Below, in pieces: positions 23,884-33,455 of a stretch of 64,000 bases of DNA. Position 1 is the first letter of the stretch. Each line of letters opens with the position of its first letter. The DNA comes from Brevundimonas sp. SORGH_AS_0993 (GTDB lineage: Bacteria > Pseudomonadota > Alphaproteobacteria > Caulobacterales > Caulobacteraceae): the NCBI RefSeq assembly GCF_030818545.1, contig NZ_JAUTAH010000001.1, positions 2,175,001 through 2,239,000 on the forward strand, written 5' to 3'. A program made the position numbers and the translations under genes. The notes beneath the pieces are model-generated. The model searched no databases, had not been told where the DNA came from, and was given only the letters and a program-made list of their open reading frames with translations.

Positions 23884-26532
23884 TCAGCCCGCCATGGCGG
23901 CCCGTACGGCGGCCAGACCCTCTTCGGCCTTGGACCCGTCGGGCGCGCCGCCCTGGGCGAAGTCGGGCTTTCCGCCCGCGCCCTGACCACCCATGGCGAT
24001 GACCGCCGCGCGCGCCAGGTCGGCGGCGTTGACCGAGCCGACGATGTCCGAGGTGACGGCGACGGTGACGGCGGCCTTGCCTTCGGTGACGCCGATCAGG
24101 GCGACGACGCCCGTGCCGACCTGTTTACGGAAGTCCTCGGCCACGCCGCGCAGACCCTTGCCGTCCACGCCGTCCAGCACGCGGGCGATCAGCTTGACGC
24201 CGCCGATCTCCTCCGGCGCGGCGGACGCGCCAGAGCCGCCGCCAAGGGCGAGCTGCTTCTTCAGTTCGGCGACCTGTTTTTCCAGCGCCCGGACAGAACC
24301 CTGCAGGGTCTCGACGCGGGCCGGCACGTCCAGGGTCTGAATCTTGAAGTCCCGGGCCAGGTTGCGCGCGACCTTGGCCTGACCTTCCAGATACAGGCGG
24401 GCGGCCTCGCCGGTCAGGGCCTCGATGCGGCGGACGCCGGCGGCGACGCCGGTTTCCTGGATCACCTTGAATAGGCCGATGTCGCCGGTGCGGGCGACGT
24501 GGGTGCCGCCGCACAGTTCGACCGAATAGGGGGCGTTGTCGCTGACCAGCGAACGACCCAGCGTCAGGACGCGAACCTCGTCGCCGTATTTTTCGCCGAA
24601 CAGGGCGATGGCGCCGGCCTCGATGGCGTCGGCGGGGGCCATCAGTTTCGTCTCCGCCGGGACGTTCTGGCGGATGACGGCGTTGACCTCGGCCTCGATG
24701 GCGGCCAGTTCGTCCTCGGTGACGGGGGCGGCGTGGCTGAAGTCGAAGCGGGCGCGCTCGGCGTCCACCAGTTGGCCCTTCTGGGCGACCTGCGGGCCCA
24801 GCACATTCTTCAACGCGGTGTGCAGCAGGTGGGCGGCCGAGTGGTTGGCGCGAGTCGTCGTACGCTTGTCGGCGTCGACCGACTGGGCGACGCGGGCGCC
24901 GATCTCCAGCGTGCCGGCCGTGATCTGGGCCGACAGGACGTGCAGGTCGCCCGCGTGTTTCTTGACGTCCAGCACCTCGGCCGCACCGCCCGGCCATTCA
25001 AGCGCGCCCTGGTCGCCGGTCTGGCCGCCGCTCTCGGCGTAGAAGGGGGTGGTGTCGAACAACACTTCGACGATGTCGCCGGCCTCGGCCGTTTCGACGG
25101 GGGCGCCCCCGTTCATGATCGCCAGGACCTCGCCCGAGCCCTCGACCGCGTCATAGCCGGTGAAGACGGTCGGCCCCATCCGGTCGCGCACGGCCAGCCA
25201 TTCGCCGGCGTTGGCGGTCTGGCCCGAACCCTTCCAGTTCTCGCGCGAACGCTGGCGCTGTTCGGCCATGGCGGCCTCGAAGCCGTCGACATTGACCGAG
25301 AAGCCGCGACGGCGGGCCTCGTCCTGGGTCAGGTCCAGCGGGAAGCCGTAGGTGTCGGACAGGGTGAAGGCGGTCTGGCCGTCCAGCATGTCGCCGGGCT
25401 TGAAGCCCTGAACCGCCGTGTCGAACAGGGTCATGCCGCGTCCGAGCGTGGTGCGGAAGCGGATTTCCTCCTGCTTCAGCGTGTCCTCGATGAAGGGCTG
25501 GGCGCGGGCCAGTTCGGGATAGGCGTCGCCCATCTGGGAAACCAGGGTCGGCACCAGACGGTGCATCAGGGGATCGGCGGCCCCCAGCAGGTGGGCGTGG
25601 CGCATGGCGCGGCGCATGATGCGGCGCAGGACATAGCCCCGACCCTCGTTCGACGGGGTGACGCCGTCGGCGATCAGGAAGGACGAAGACCGCAGGTGGT
25701 CGGCGATGACGCGGTGGCTGGCGGCCTGGTCGCCCTCGGCCTTGGTCGAGGTGGCGTCTTCGGACGCGGCGATCAGGGTCTTGAACAGGTCGGTCTCGAA
25801 GACCGAATGCACGCCCTGAAGCACGGTGGTCATCCGCTCCAGACCCATGCCGGTGTCCACGCTGGGTTTGGGAAGGCTGCGAACGATCTGATCGTTCTCC
25901 TTCTCATACTGCATGAAGACGTTGTTCCAGATTTCGACGTAGCGGTCGCCGTCCTCGTCGGGCGAACCGGGAGGGCCGCCGGCGATCTTGTCGCCGTGAT
26001 CCCAGAAGATCTCGGTGCAGGGGCCGCACGGACCCGAGTCGCCCATGGCCCAGAAATTGTCCGAGCCGGCGATGCGGATGATCTTGTCGTCGGAGAAGCC
26101 CGTGACCTTCTTCCAGATCCCGGCGGCCTCGTCGTCGTCGATATAGACGGTGACCAGCAGGCGTTTGGGATCAAGGTCGAAGTCCTGGGTGACCAGGCTC
26201 CACGCCTTCTCGATGGCGTGTTCCTTGAAATAGTCGCCGAAGGAAAAGTTCCCCAGCATCTCGAAGAAGGTCAGGTGACGCGCGGTGTAGCCGACATTGT
26301 CCAGGTCGTTGTGCTTGCCCCCGGCGCGCACGCATTTCTGGGAGCTGGTCGCGCGCGGATAGGGCGGCTTGGCGGCGCCGGTGAAATAATCCTTGAACGG
26401 CACCATGCCCGCGTTGACGAACAGCAAGCTTGGATCGTTCTGCGGCACCAGGGGGGCCGAATGCACCTTCTCGTGACCGTCGGCCGCGAAGAAATCGAGG
26501 TAGGTGGCGCGAATCTCGTTCAGGCTGGGCAT
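23884..26532 (-). CDS. alaS: Alanyl-tRNA synthetase
   Basis: Complete 882-residue AlaRS. The class II catalytic core starts MPSLNEIRATYLDFFAADGH and contains NAGMVPFKDYFTG, SQKCVRAGGKHNDLDNVG and GRGYVLRRIMRRAMRHAHLLG. The editing domain has NHSAAHLLHTAL and CGGTHVARTGDIGLFKV with the zinc/editing Cys and His residues. The C-terminal domain has a coiled coil near 735-770 and the DHHA1 region ending GGKPDFAQGGAPDGSK. It charges tRNA-Ala and clears mischarged Ser and Gly. It is monocistronic, convergent with the DUF2939 pair. Confidence 0.98.
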   Translation of the reverse strand: MPSLNEIRATYLDFFAADGHEKVHSAPLVPQNDPSLLFVNAGMVPFKDYFTGAAKPPYPRATSSQKCVRAGGKHNDLDNVGYTARHLTFFEMLGNFSFGDYFKEHAIEKAWSLVTQDFDLDPKRLLVTVYIDDDEAAGIWKKVTGFSDDKIIRIAGSDNFWAMGDSGPCGPCTEIFWDHGDKIAGGPPGSPDEDGDRYVEIWNNVFMQYEKENDQIVRSLPKPSVDTGMGLERMTTVLQGVHSVFETDLFKTLIAASEDATSTKAEGDQAASHRVIADHLRSSSFLIADGVTPSNEGRGYVLRRIMRRAMRHAHLLGAADPLMHRLVPTLVSQMGDAYPELARAQPFIEDTLKQEEIRFRTTLGRGMTLFDTAVQGFKPGDMLDGQTAFTLSDTYGFPLDLTQDEARRRGFSVNVDGFEAAMAEQRQRSRENWKGSGQTANAGEWLAVRDRMGPTVFTGYDAVEGSGEVLAIMNGGAPVETAEAGDIVEVLFDTTPFYAESGGQTGDQGALEWPGGAAEVLDVKKHAGDLHVLSAQITAGTLEIGARVAQSVDADKRTTTRANHSAAHLLHTALKNVLGPQVAQKGQLVDAERARFDFSHAAPVTEDELAAIEAEVNAVIRQNVPAETKLMAPADAIEAGAIALFGEKYGDEVRVLTLGRSLVSDNAPYSVELCGGTHVARTGDIGLFKVIQETGVAAGVRRIEALTGEAARLYLEGQAKVARNLARDFKIQTLDVPARVETLQGSVRALEKQVAELKKQLALGGGSGASAAPEEIGGVKLIARVLDGVDGKGLRGVAEDFRKQVGTGVVALIGVTEGKAAVTVAVTSDIVGSVNAADLARAAVIAMGGQGAGGKPDFAQGGAPDGSKAEEGLAAVRAAMAG

Positions 26533-26629
26533 TTGGGCGTGTCTTCGGCTCGGCGGTCGCTAAGGAACCGGCGTCATATAGGGTTTCGGCGGCGAACGCA
26601 TCATCTGCAGGGCGGGCTCCTTTCCCCTG

Positions 26630-26664
26630 CTCCTCATCTCGGGCGCAAGGCTCAGGATGAGGAG
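26630..26664. repeat. 9-bp stem palindrome between pirin and alaS
   Basis: CTCCTCATC (26630-26638) and GATGAGGAG (26656-26664) flank a 17-nt loop, just after the pirin stop on the minus strand. It resembles the CCTCATCCTGAG...GATGAGG repeats common in other alphaproteobacteria and may serve as the pirin 3' hairpin. There is no U tract. Confidence 0.55.
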
Positions 26665-26676
26665 AAGAGAGGGACG

Positions 26677-27543
26677 CTACACCTTCGGCGGCGGACCGAA
26701 CTTCCCGGCCTGATAGTCCTGGATCGCCTGGATGATCTCTTCGCGTGTGGTCATGACGAAGGGGCCGTGGCTGAAGACCGGCTCGTCGATAGGTTCGGCG
26801 TGGCCCAGCAGGATCACGGCGTCGGATGCGGCGGTGATCTCGACCCCGTCGCCGTCGCCCAGACCGGCCAGGTTCCATTCGGACACGGGCGAACCGGCGA
26901 CCGCGACGGCCCCTTTCACGACATAGAGGAACACGTTGCGGCCGGGGGCGATCGGCGCTTTGAACCGTGCGCCGGCCGGCAGGCGCACCACCGCCAGATG
27001 GATGTCGATAAGGGACTGGATCGGCGCCTTGACGCCCAGCCACTCGCCGGAGACGGGCTCGACCGTGACGCCGGCCTCGGTGGTGAAGGTCGGGATGTCG
27101 GATTTCTGCAGGCCGATATAGTCCGGCTTGGTCATCTTCAGCCGCGACGGCAGGTTGACCCACAGCTGCAGAATCTCCATCGGCCCGCCGTCGCGCTTGA
27201 AGGCGGCCGGGGACAGTTCGGCGTGGATCAGGCCCGAGCCGGCGGTCATCCACTGGATCCCGCCCGCCTTGATGATGCTCTCGCCGCCACCGGAATCGTT
27301 GTGGGCCAGTTCGCCCTCCAGGATGAAGGTCACGGTCTCGAAGCCCCGGTGCGGGTGGGGGCCGAACGGCAGGCCGGCGTTGTTCGGGGGATAGGTCTGA
27401 GGGCCGTGATGATTCAGGAACAGAAAAGGGTCGATCTGCTCCAGGCCGGGGCCGGGCAGGGGGCGGCGCGTGACCAGATCGCCGATGTCGTCGCGATGGG
27501 CGGGATGGAGGCGACGGACGGGGCGCGGGGTCAGGTCTGACAT
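26677..27543 (-). CDS. Pirin family protein (cupin, possible quercetinase-like)
   Basis: This 288-residue bicupin has the pirin N-terminal motif LEQIDPFLFLNHHGPQ, FGPHPHRGFETVTFILEGEL and WMTAGSGLIHAEL, which supply the His-His-His-Glu metal site. The C-terminal pirin_C domain follows (PAGARFKAPIAPGRNVFLYV). Bacterial pirins bind Fe or Ni/Cu, and some act as quercetin dioxygenases. The physiological role here is unknown. It stands alone between alaS and the sdh operon. Confidence 0.92.
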   Translation of the reverse strand: MSDLTPRPVRRLHPAHRDDIGDLVTRRPLPGPGLEQIDPFLFLNHHGPQTYPPNNAGLPFGPHPHRGFETVTFILEGELAHNDSGGGESIIKAGGIQWMTAGSGLIHAELSPAAFKRDGGPMEILQLWVNLPSRLKMTKPDYIGLQKSDIPTFTTEAGVTVEPVSGEWLGVKAPIQSLIDIHLAVVRLPAGARFKAPIAPGRNVFLYVVKGAVAVAGSPVSEWNLAGLGDGDGVEITAASDAVILLGHAEPIDEPVFSHGPFVMTTREEIIQAIQDYQAGKFGPPPKV

Positions 27544-27624
27544 CCGCTACATATAGGGTGGCGGTTTGGCGATGGCGAGCGAGCGAAACCGAACGCCGCG
27601 GCGACGATGTTTTTCCCCCGTCCG

Positions 27625-27651
27625 TTGACACCGGCCCCTTGGGGTCACAAA
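27625..27651 (+). promoter_or_regulatory. Likely sdhCDAB promoter
   Basis: TTGACAC (27625-27631) is followed after 12 nt by GTCACAAA. The -35 is perfect and the -10 only partial. The spacing equals that at the etf operon promoter. A CCCCTTGGGG palindrome lies in the spacer, which could bind a regulator. The site is about 55 nt before the sdhC ATG. Confidence 0.4.
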
Positions 27652-27706
27652 AGCCTTCGCAACCGCACACGGCGATTGAATTCATTCGCTTTTGAGAACG
27701 ATTCGC

Positions 27707-28171
27707 ATGACTCAGCCCAACCCGACCCATCGGGGTGCGCCTGGCGACCGAACCGGCCGTTACGTCACCCAGCCCAACGGCCGCGTCACGCCGATGTCGC
27801 CCTTCATGGAGGTGTGGCGCTGGCACGTCACCATGGCCGCCTCCATCCTGTTCCGGGCCACCATCATCGCCGCCAGCGTCGGTGCCGTGATCGTCGTCGG
27901 CTGGCTGGGCGCCCTGGCGTTCGGCCCCGAACACTACGCCTGTTTCCTGTCCCTGGCGGGCTCGCCCCTGGGGCTGCTGGTCGGGTTCGGCCTGACGGTG
28001 GTGGTCCTGTCCTTCGTGCTGAACGGCGGCCGCCACCTGGTCAATGACACCGGTCACGGCCTGACGCTGAAGCCTGCGACGCTGATGGCCCATATCGCGG
28101 TCTGGGCGCCGGTTCCTCTGGCCATCCTGTTCTGGGTCGTGCTGTTCGCTTCAGGGAGGGTCGCGCTGTGA
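27707..28171 (+). CDS. sdhC: Succinate dehydrogenase cytochrome b556 subunit
   Basis: The 154-residue protein shows the SdhC pattern RVTPMSPFMEVWRWHVTMAASILFRATI, here split by residues typical of the Caulobacterales. It has three transmembrane segments (about 45-70, 85-108, 130-152) and the HLVNDTGHGL segment with the putative haem-ligand His. It anchors SdhAB in the membrane and forms part of the quinone site. I choose the ATG at 27707 rather than a TTG five codons upstream. The stop overlaps the GTG of sdhD. Confidence 0.92.
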   Translation: MTQPNPTHRGAPGDRTGRYVTQPNGRVTPMSPFMEVWRWHVTMAASILFRATIIAASVGAVIVVGWLGALAFGPEHYACFLSLAGSPLGLLVGFGLTVVVLSFVLNGGRHLVNDTGHGLTLKPATLMAHIAVWAPVPLAILFWVVLFASGRVAL

Positions 28172-28572
28172 GCAGCCCGGTCAAGTTCAAGAACAACGTC
28201 AAGGTTTCCGAGCGCCACGGCGCCTCGGAATGGCTGAACGAGCGCGTGCTGCAACTGGCCCTGATGCCGCTGGGGCTGTGGGTGCTGTCGACTATCCACA
28301 CCCTGGCCAGCGCCGATTATGGCGCGGTCTCGGCCTGGTTCGCCAATGCGCTGAACGCCGTCCTGGCGGGCTTGACCCTGGTGATCTTCTGCGGCTTCGC
28401 CAGCCTGGCCTGGAAGGTCATCCTGGAGGACTATGTGCCCCATGCGGGCGCGCGGCGCGCCCTGGTGCTGCTGGTCAATCTGATCTGCCTGGTGCTGGCG
28501 GCGGCCGGCGTCTTCTTCATCACGCGGATGGCGCTGGGATCCGCGCCGTTGCCCGCCGGCTTCGGAGCCTGA
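28168..28572 (+). CDS. sdhD: Succinate dehydrogenase membrane anchor subunit
   Basis: The 134-residue protein has three transmembrane segments (about 29-48, 58-82, 98-122) and the SdhD-like sequence [20 protein letters not shown]. It has [11 protein letters not shown] near residues 86-96, where the Asp-Tyr pair belongs to the quinone and haem region. It starts with GTG in a GTGA overlap with the sdhC stop. The second gene of the operon, it lies 7 nt before sdhA. Confidence 0.9.
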   Translation: MSSPVKFKNNVKVSERHGASEWLNERVLQLALMPLGLWVLSTIHTLASADYGAVSAWFANALNAVLAGLTLVIFCGFASLAWKVILEDYVPHAGARRALVLLVNLICLVLAAAGVFFITRMALGSAPLPAGFGA

Positions 28573-28579
28573 TCGTCCA

Positions 28580-30364
28580 ATGGCTGCTTACGAACTCATC
28601 GATCACGAATACGACGTCGTCGTCGTCGGCGCCGGCGGATCGGGCCTGCGCGCCGCCCTGGGCGCCGCCCAGCAGGGGCTGAAGGTCGCCTGCGTCACCA
28701 AGGTCTTTCCGACCCGCTCCCACACCGTGGCGGCCCAGGGCGGCATCTCCGCCTCGCTCGGCAACATGGGCGAGGACAGCTGGCAATGGCACATGTACGA
28801 CACCGTCAAGGGGTCGGACTGGCTGGGCGATCAGGACGCCATCGAATATCTGGTCCGTAACGCCCCCAAGGCGGTCTATGAGCTGGAACACTGGGGCGTG
28901 CCCTTCAGCCGCACCGAAGAAGGCAAGATCTATCAGCGCGCCTTCGGCGGCATGACCCGCAACTTCGGCGAAGGCCCGGTGCAGCGCACCTGCGCCGCCG
29001 CCGACCGCACCGGCCACGCCATCCTGCACACCCTGTACGGCCAGTCGGTGCGTCGGGAAGTGAAGTTCTTCGTCGAATATTTCGCGCTGGACCTGATCAT
29101 GCAGAACGGCGCCTGCACCGGCGTCACCGCGCTTCAGCTCGACAACGGCCAGCTTCACCAGTTCCGCGCCAAGATGGTGGTTCTGGCGACCGGCGGATAC
29201 GGCCGCGCCTATTTCAGCGCCACCTCGGCCCACACCTGCACCGGCGACGGCAATGCGATGGTGCTGCGCGCCGGCCTGCCGTTGCAGGACATGGAGTTCG
29301 TGCAGTTCCACCCGACCGGCATCTATGGCGCCGGCTGCCTGATCACCGAGGGTGCGCGCGGCGAGGGCGGCTATCTGACCAACTCGGAAGGCGAACGCTT
29401 CATGGAGCGTTACGCGCCGACCGTGAAGGACCTGGCCCCGCGCGACATGGTTTCGCGCTCCATGACCATCGAAATCCGTGAAGGCCGCGGCGTGGGTCCG
29501 AACAAGGACCACATCTTCCTGCACCTGGACCACCTGGATCCGAAAATCCTGCACCAGCGCCTGCCGGGCATTTCGGAAAGCGCCAAGATCTTCGCCGGGG
29601 TCGATGTGACCAAGGAGCCGATCCCGGTCCTGCCGACCGTCCACTACAATATGGGCGGCATCCCAACGAACTATCACGGCGAAGTCCTGACGCTGCGCGA
29701 CGGCGACCCCGACAGCGTGGTTCCGGGCCTGATGGCCGTGGGCGAGGCGGCCTGCGTGTCGGTGCACGGCGCCAACCGCCTGGGCTCAAACTCCCTGACC
29801 GATCTGGTGGTGTTCGGACGCGCCGTCGGCCTGCGCTGCGGCGAGGTGGTGGACAAGGCGTCAGCCGTGCCGTCGGCGCCCAAGACCCAGATCGACGCCC
29901 ACCTGGCGCGCCTGGACCGCTTCCGCTTCGCCGACGGCTCGACCCCGACCGCCGAGCTGCGCCTGTCGATGCAACGCGCCATGCAGGCCGATGCGGCGGT
30001 CTTCCGCACCGGCAAGACGCTGGAAGAGGGCGTGCAGAAGCTGCGCGCCATCGACGCCGCCGGCGCCGACATCAAGACCACCGATCGCGGCCTGATCTGG
30101 AACACCGATCTGATCGAGACGCTGGAGTACGACAACCTGATCGCCCAGGCGACGGTGACGATCGAAGGCGCCCTGAACCGCACGGAATCGCGCGGCGCCC
30201 ACGCCCGCGAGGACTATCCCGAGCGCGACGACGTTCAATGGATGAAGCACACCTTGGCGTGGAAACGTCCCGGCGCGCAGGTCCAGATCGATTATCGCCC
30301 GGTGCACAACTACACCATGACTGACGACGTCTCGTACATCGAGCCGAAGGCGCGGGTTTACTAA
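28580..30364 (+). CDS. sdhA: Succinate dehydrogenase flavoprotein subunit
   Basis: The 594-residue SdhA has the FAD dinucleotide fold [17 protein letters not shown], the covalent flavin histidine in [12 protein letters not shown], catalytic segments [13 protein letters not shown] and [10 protein letters not shown], and the substrate-binding RDMVSRSM with its Arg. The C terminus has HTLAWKRPG and [10 protein letters not shown]. It oxidises succinate to fumarate in the TCA cycle and feeds electrons to SdhB. It is two nt from sdhB. Confidence 0.98.
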   Translation: MAAYELIDHEYDVVVVGAGGSGLRAALGAAQQGLKVACVTKVFPTRSHTVAAQGGISASLGNMGEDSWQWHMYDTVKGSDWLGDQDAIEYLVRNAPKAVYELEHWGVPFSRTEEGKIYQRAFGGMTRNFGEGPVQRTCAAADRTGHAILHTLYGQSVRREVKFFVEYFALDLIMQNGACTGVTALQLDNGQLHQFRAKMVVLATGGYGRAYFSATSAHTCTGDGNAMVLRAGLPLQDMEFVQFHPTGIYGAGCLITEGARGEGGYLTNSEGERFMERYAPTVKDLAPRDMVSRSMTIEIREGRGVGPNKDHIFLHLDHLDPKILHQRLPGISESAKIFAGVDVTKEPIPVLPTVHYNMGGIPTNYHGEVLTLRDGDPDSVVPGLMAVGEAACVSVHGANRLGSNSLTDLVVFGRAVGLRCGEVVDKASAVPSAPKTQIDAHLARLDRFRFADGSTPTAELRLSMQRAMQADAAVFRTGKTLEEGVQKLRAIDAAGADIKTTDRGLIWNTDLIETLEYDNLIAQATVTIEGALNRTESRGAHAREDYPERDDVQWMKHTLAWKRPGAQVQIDYRPVHNYTMTDDVSYIEPKARVY

Positions 30365-30365
30365 G

Positions 30366-31160
30366 ATGGTTCAGCTGTCTCTCCCCAAGGGTTCCAAGCC
30401 CAGCAAGGGCAAGGTTCACAAGGCGCCGGCCGGCGCCAAGAACGTGAAGACCTACAAGGTCTATCGCTACGATCCCGAGGTGGACGCAGATCCGCGCTGG
30501 GACGTCTATGAGGTGTCGTCCGACGATCACGGGCCCATGCTGCTGGACGCCCTGATCCATATCAAGAACCAGATCGACCCGACCCTGTCGTTCCGACGGT
30601 CGTGCCGCGAGGGCATCTGCGGCTCCTGCTCGATGAACATCGACGGGCGCAACACTCTGGCCTGCACCAAGGGATGGGACGAGTGCTCGTCGTCCAACAT
30701 CACCATCGCCCCCCTGCCGCACCAGCCGGTGGTCAAGGACCTGGTGACGGACCTGAGCCTGTTCTACGCCCAGTACGACTCGATCCAGCCGTATCTCCAG
30801 TCGGACACGCCCGATCCCGAGAAGGAACGCCTTCAGACCCCGGCCGAGCGCGAAAAGCTGGACGGCCTGTACGAGTGCATCCTGTGCGCCTGCTGCTCGA
30901 CCTCGTGCCCCAGCTACTGGTGGAACCAGGAAGAGTATCTGGGCCCGGCGGCGCTGCTTCAATCCTATCGCTGGATCGCCGACAGCCGCGACGACGCGAC
31001 CCAGAAGCGCCTGGACGATCTGGAAGACCCGTTCAAACTGTATCGCTGCCACACGATCATGAACTGCGCCCAGGTCTGCCCCAAGGGGCTGAACCCGGCC
31101 AAGGCCATCGCCGAGACCAAGAAGCTGATGGTCGCCCCCAGCCGCAAGAAGGCGGCCTGA
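30366..31160 (+). CDS. sdhB: Succinate dehydrogenase iron-sulfur subunit
   Basis: The 264-residue SdhB carries the [2Fe-2S] motif [18 protein letters not shown]...LAC and the ferredoxin-like C-terminal domain. The latter has [17 protein letters not shown] for the [4Fe-4S] cluster and [17 protein letters not shown] for the [3Fe-4S] cluster. It passes electrons from SdhA flavin to ubiquinone. It is the last gene of the operon, followed by a strong hairpin. Confidence 0.98.
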   Translation: MVQLSLPKGSKPSKGKVHKAPAGAKNVKTYKVYRYDPEVDADPRWDVYEVSSDDHGPMLLDALIHIKNQIDPTLSFRRSCREGICGSCSMNIDGRNTLACTKGWDECSSSNITIAPLPHQPVVKDLVTDLSLFYAQYDSIQPYLQSDTPDPEKERLQTPAEREKLDGLYECILCACCSTSCPSYWWNQEEYLGPAALLQSYRWIADSRDDATQKRLDDLEDPFKLYRCHTIMNCAQVCPKGLNPAKAIAETKKLMVAPSRKKAA

Positions 31161-31166
31161 GTATCC

Positions 31167-31193
31167 GGCGCCGGGGGCCTTGCCTCCGGCGCC
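31167..31193 (+). terminator. Stem-loop after sdhB
   Basis: GGCGCCGGGGGC (31167-31178) pairs with GCCTCCGGCGCC (31182-31193), with one G-T wobble and a CTT loop. The hairpin is very stable, but only CGTTT follows, so it may be a pause, stability or Rho-assisted structure. Confidence 0.6.
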
Positions 31194-31204
31194 GCCTCGT
31201 TTAA

Positions 31205-31534
<330 letters not shown>

Positions 31535-31576
31535 GATGATCCGGGCGCCACGATCGATCTGGCGCGTTGGAACAGC

Positions 31577-31924
31577 ATGAGCCTGTTCAAGCCCAAGTCG
31601 ATCCCGACGGACGAGCGCCGCGCCGCGCCTCGACGCCCCCTGAACGCGCGGGGCGTCGTCTGCGCGCCGGGGATGGAGACGGCCTGCGTCATCGTCGATC
31701 TGTCGGACGGGGGGATGCGGGTGCGGCTGGATCGCGGCGCCGCCTTGCCGGGTGAGGTGGTGGTGGTCGATGTGGCCGAAGCCGTCGCCTATCCGGCGAC
31801 CGTCGTATGGCAGAAGACCCACGACGCCGGGTTGAAACAGACCGGGGCCAAATCCCTGCGCGGCCTGGCCCCGGCGCGTCTGGTCCAGGCGCGGGACGCC
31901 TGGCTGAGGGCCGGCGGGCGTTAG
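31577..31924 (+). CDS. PilZ domain protein
   Basis: This 115-residue protein is a lone PilZ domain. The c-di-GMP contact motifs RRAAPRRPLNARG (RxxxR) and DLSDGGMRV (D/N-x-S-x-x-G) are both intact, so nucleotide binding is likely. As a free-standing effector it probably modulates motility, surface attachment or polysaccharide output. No partner gene is adjacent. It is convergent with the HAD hydrolase gene, 2 bp apart. Confidence 0.88.
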   Translation: MSLFKPKSIPTDERRAAPRRPLNARGVVCAPGMETACVIVDLSDGGMRVRLDRGAALPGEVVVVDVAEAVAYPATVVWQKTHDAGLKQTGAKSLRGLAPARLVQARDAWLRAGGR

Positions 31925-31926
31925 GA

Positions 31927-32781
31927 TCAGGCGGCGTCGGACGGCATGGCGCCGGCGTTGATGGCGATCCGGCCGATCAGACCCTTGACGATCAGGTCCA
32001 GGGCCGAGCCCTCGCGATAGTCGGCGGCGGCGACGAAGTTCACGCGGTCCTCCGAGATCAGAGAATAGACTTTCTTCTGGTCCTTCTCGTTCGAGCGCGG
32101 ATCATAGACGGCGATGGAGAAGCCGCCCTTGGTGTGCATCATCTTCATGGTGGGAACGTCGGTGTCGCCGTCGCCGATGAAAATCATCCGCTCGAACGGC
32201 ACCGGGCGTTCGTCGTCGGGGATGAAGTGGTTGATGCGTTCGTGTTCCCAGTGGTTCTTCACGCCCTTGTTGATGCGGAACAGATACTGGGTCTTGGTGG
32301 TGTAGTTGACGCCCACCGCCGGCCAGGCGGCCTCGTCCTTGTCGTCATAGACATAGTGGGAGGCGAAGACGTGGGTCAGGGCGGGTCGGATCGGCGTGCC
32401 GTCGATCATCTCCTCTAGCCCGGCGGAGATGATGTAGTGTTCGATCTCCAGCCCGTATCGGGCGCCGAAGGCGTTGATGCGGTCGAACCAGGACAGGTCC
32501 TTCAGCCCCTCGAACAGGGCCACCGCCTCGCCATGCTGGCGCAGGGTGTCGCGCGTGACGGGCGCGCCGTTCTGGCGCGCATGGTGCAGCATCAGCTGCA
32601 TATACATCAGTATGCCGTCGCCGTCGGCCTGCTTGGTCAGGCGCTCGGCCTCGGCCCAGAAGGCGCCGATGTCCATGCCCACCGAGGGGATGAAGCTGAC
32701 CTCCTGCATATTGCCGCGCGCCAGCGTGCCGTCGAAATCATAGATCAGGGCGGTCTTCAGCGCCGGAATCGAAGCGGCCAT
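31927..32781 (-). CDS. HAD-superfamily hydrolase
   Basis: This 284-residue protein has HAD motif I LIYDFDGTLARGN, a helical cap (DGDGILMYMQLMLHHARQNG), motif II in HYIISAGLEEM and motif IV FIGDGDTDVPTM. It resembles the phosphoserine-phosphatase-like class IB group with an unusually large insert. A phosphatase activity is likely, but I cannot name the substrate. It stands alone. Confidence 0.85.
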   Translation of the reverse strand: MAASIPALKTALIYDFDGTLARGNMQEVSFIPSVGMDIGAFWAEAERLTKQADGDGILMYMQLMLHHARQNGAPVTRDTLRQHGEAVALFEGLKDLSWFDRINAFGARYGLEIEHYIISAGLEEMIDGTPIRPALTHVFASHYVYDDKDEAAWPAVGVNYTTKTQYLFRINKGVKNHWEHERINHFIPDDERPVPFERMIFIGDGDTDVPTMKMMHTKGGFSIAVYDPRSNEKDQKKVYSLISEDRVNFVAAADYREGSALDLIVKGLIGRIAINAGAMPSDAA

Positions 32782-32815
32782 GGGCGGGATCCTGGGTTGA
32801 TCCCGCCCGTCTATA

Positions 32816-33346
32816 TCAGCCGGCCGCGTCCGTCGATTGTCGCCGTCGGCCGAAGGTGGGCGCCGCCGCCTTCTGTTCGCTCCAATAGGCGGCGCCGGTC
32901 GTGGGCTTGAACATGGTGCGCGCCGTGCCGTCCCGGGCCACGACCGCGAAGGTGTTGGTCGATGCCTGATAGATCAGGGTGTCGCCGTTCGGGCGCTTCA
33001 CCGTCTCGACGTCCCGCGGCGGCTTGGAGGTGAAGGCCGCCACCTTGGTCAGATAGTCGTCGGGCGTCCGAGCGCCGAAGGCGGCGCCGTTGCGGTCGAA
33101 CAGGCGGGCGACCTTGGCGTCCGTCGTCTCGCGCCGATTGGCGGTCAGGACCGACTTGGGCTGGGCAGTCTGCGGCGCCTGGGCGTCCGCCGTCTCGGGC
33201 GTGGAGGCCAGGGCCAGCGGCGCATCGCCGCCCGCCGCCCGTTCCCGCGTCTCCACCGCCGAGGGCCGGTCGCAGCCCGCCAGAGCCAGCAGGGCCAGCG
33301 CCGTCGCCGTCCCCGCCCATCCCGAACCCTTCGCTCTCTGTCTCAT
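32816..33346 (-). CDS. Lipoprotein of unknown function
   Basis: GGAGGGACGA immediately before the ATG at 33346 decides the start. The 176-residue product has a lipobox (ALALLALAGC) and a low-complexity Ala/Glu linker. The C-terminal region (DDYLTKVAAFTSKPPRDVE, RPNGDTLIYQASTNTFAVV, TARTMFKPTTGAAYWSEQ) is a compact domain. The last part reminds me of sequences at the C termini of some secreted polymorphic toxins, but I cannot confirm that from memory. No immunity-like gene is adjacent, and its neighbours are a HAD hydrolase and divergent coaBC. Confidence 0.65.
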   Translation of the reverse strand: MRQRAKGSGWAGTATALALLALAGCDRPSAVETRERAAGGDAPLALASTPETADAQAPQTAQPKSVLTANRRETTDAKVARLFDRNGAAFGARTPDDYLTKVAAFTSKPPRDVETVKRPNGDTLIYQASTNTFAVVARDGTARTMFKPTTGAAYWSEQKAAAPTFGRRRQSTDAAG

Positions 33347-33455
33347 TCGTCCCTCCGGATGCTCGCTCGACGTGAGACAAGCACAACCGATCAGTTCATG
33401 CAATGTTCTTGTCTGCCGTCTCGACGTGGTCGCGCGGGACGGCTAGACCGAGAGC

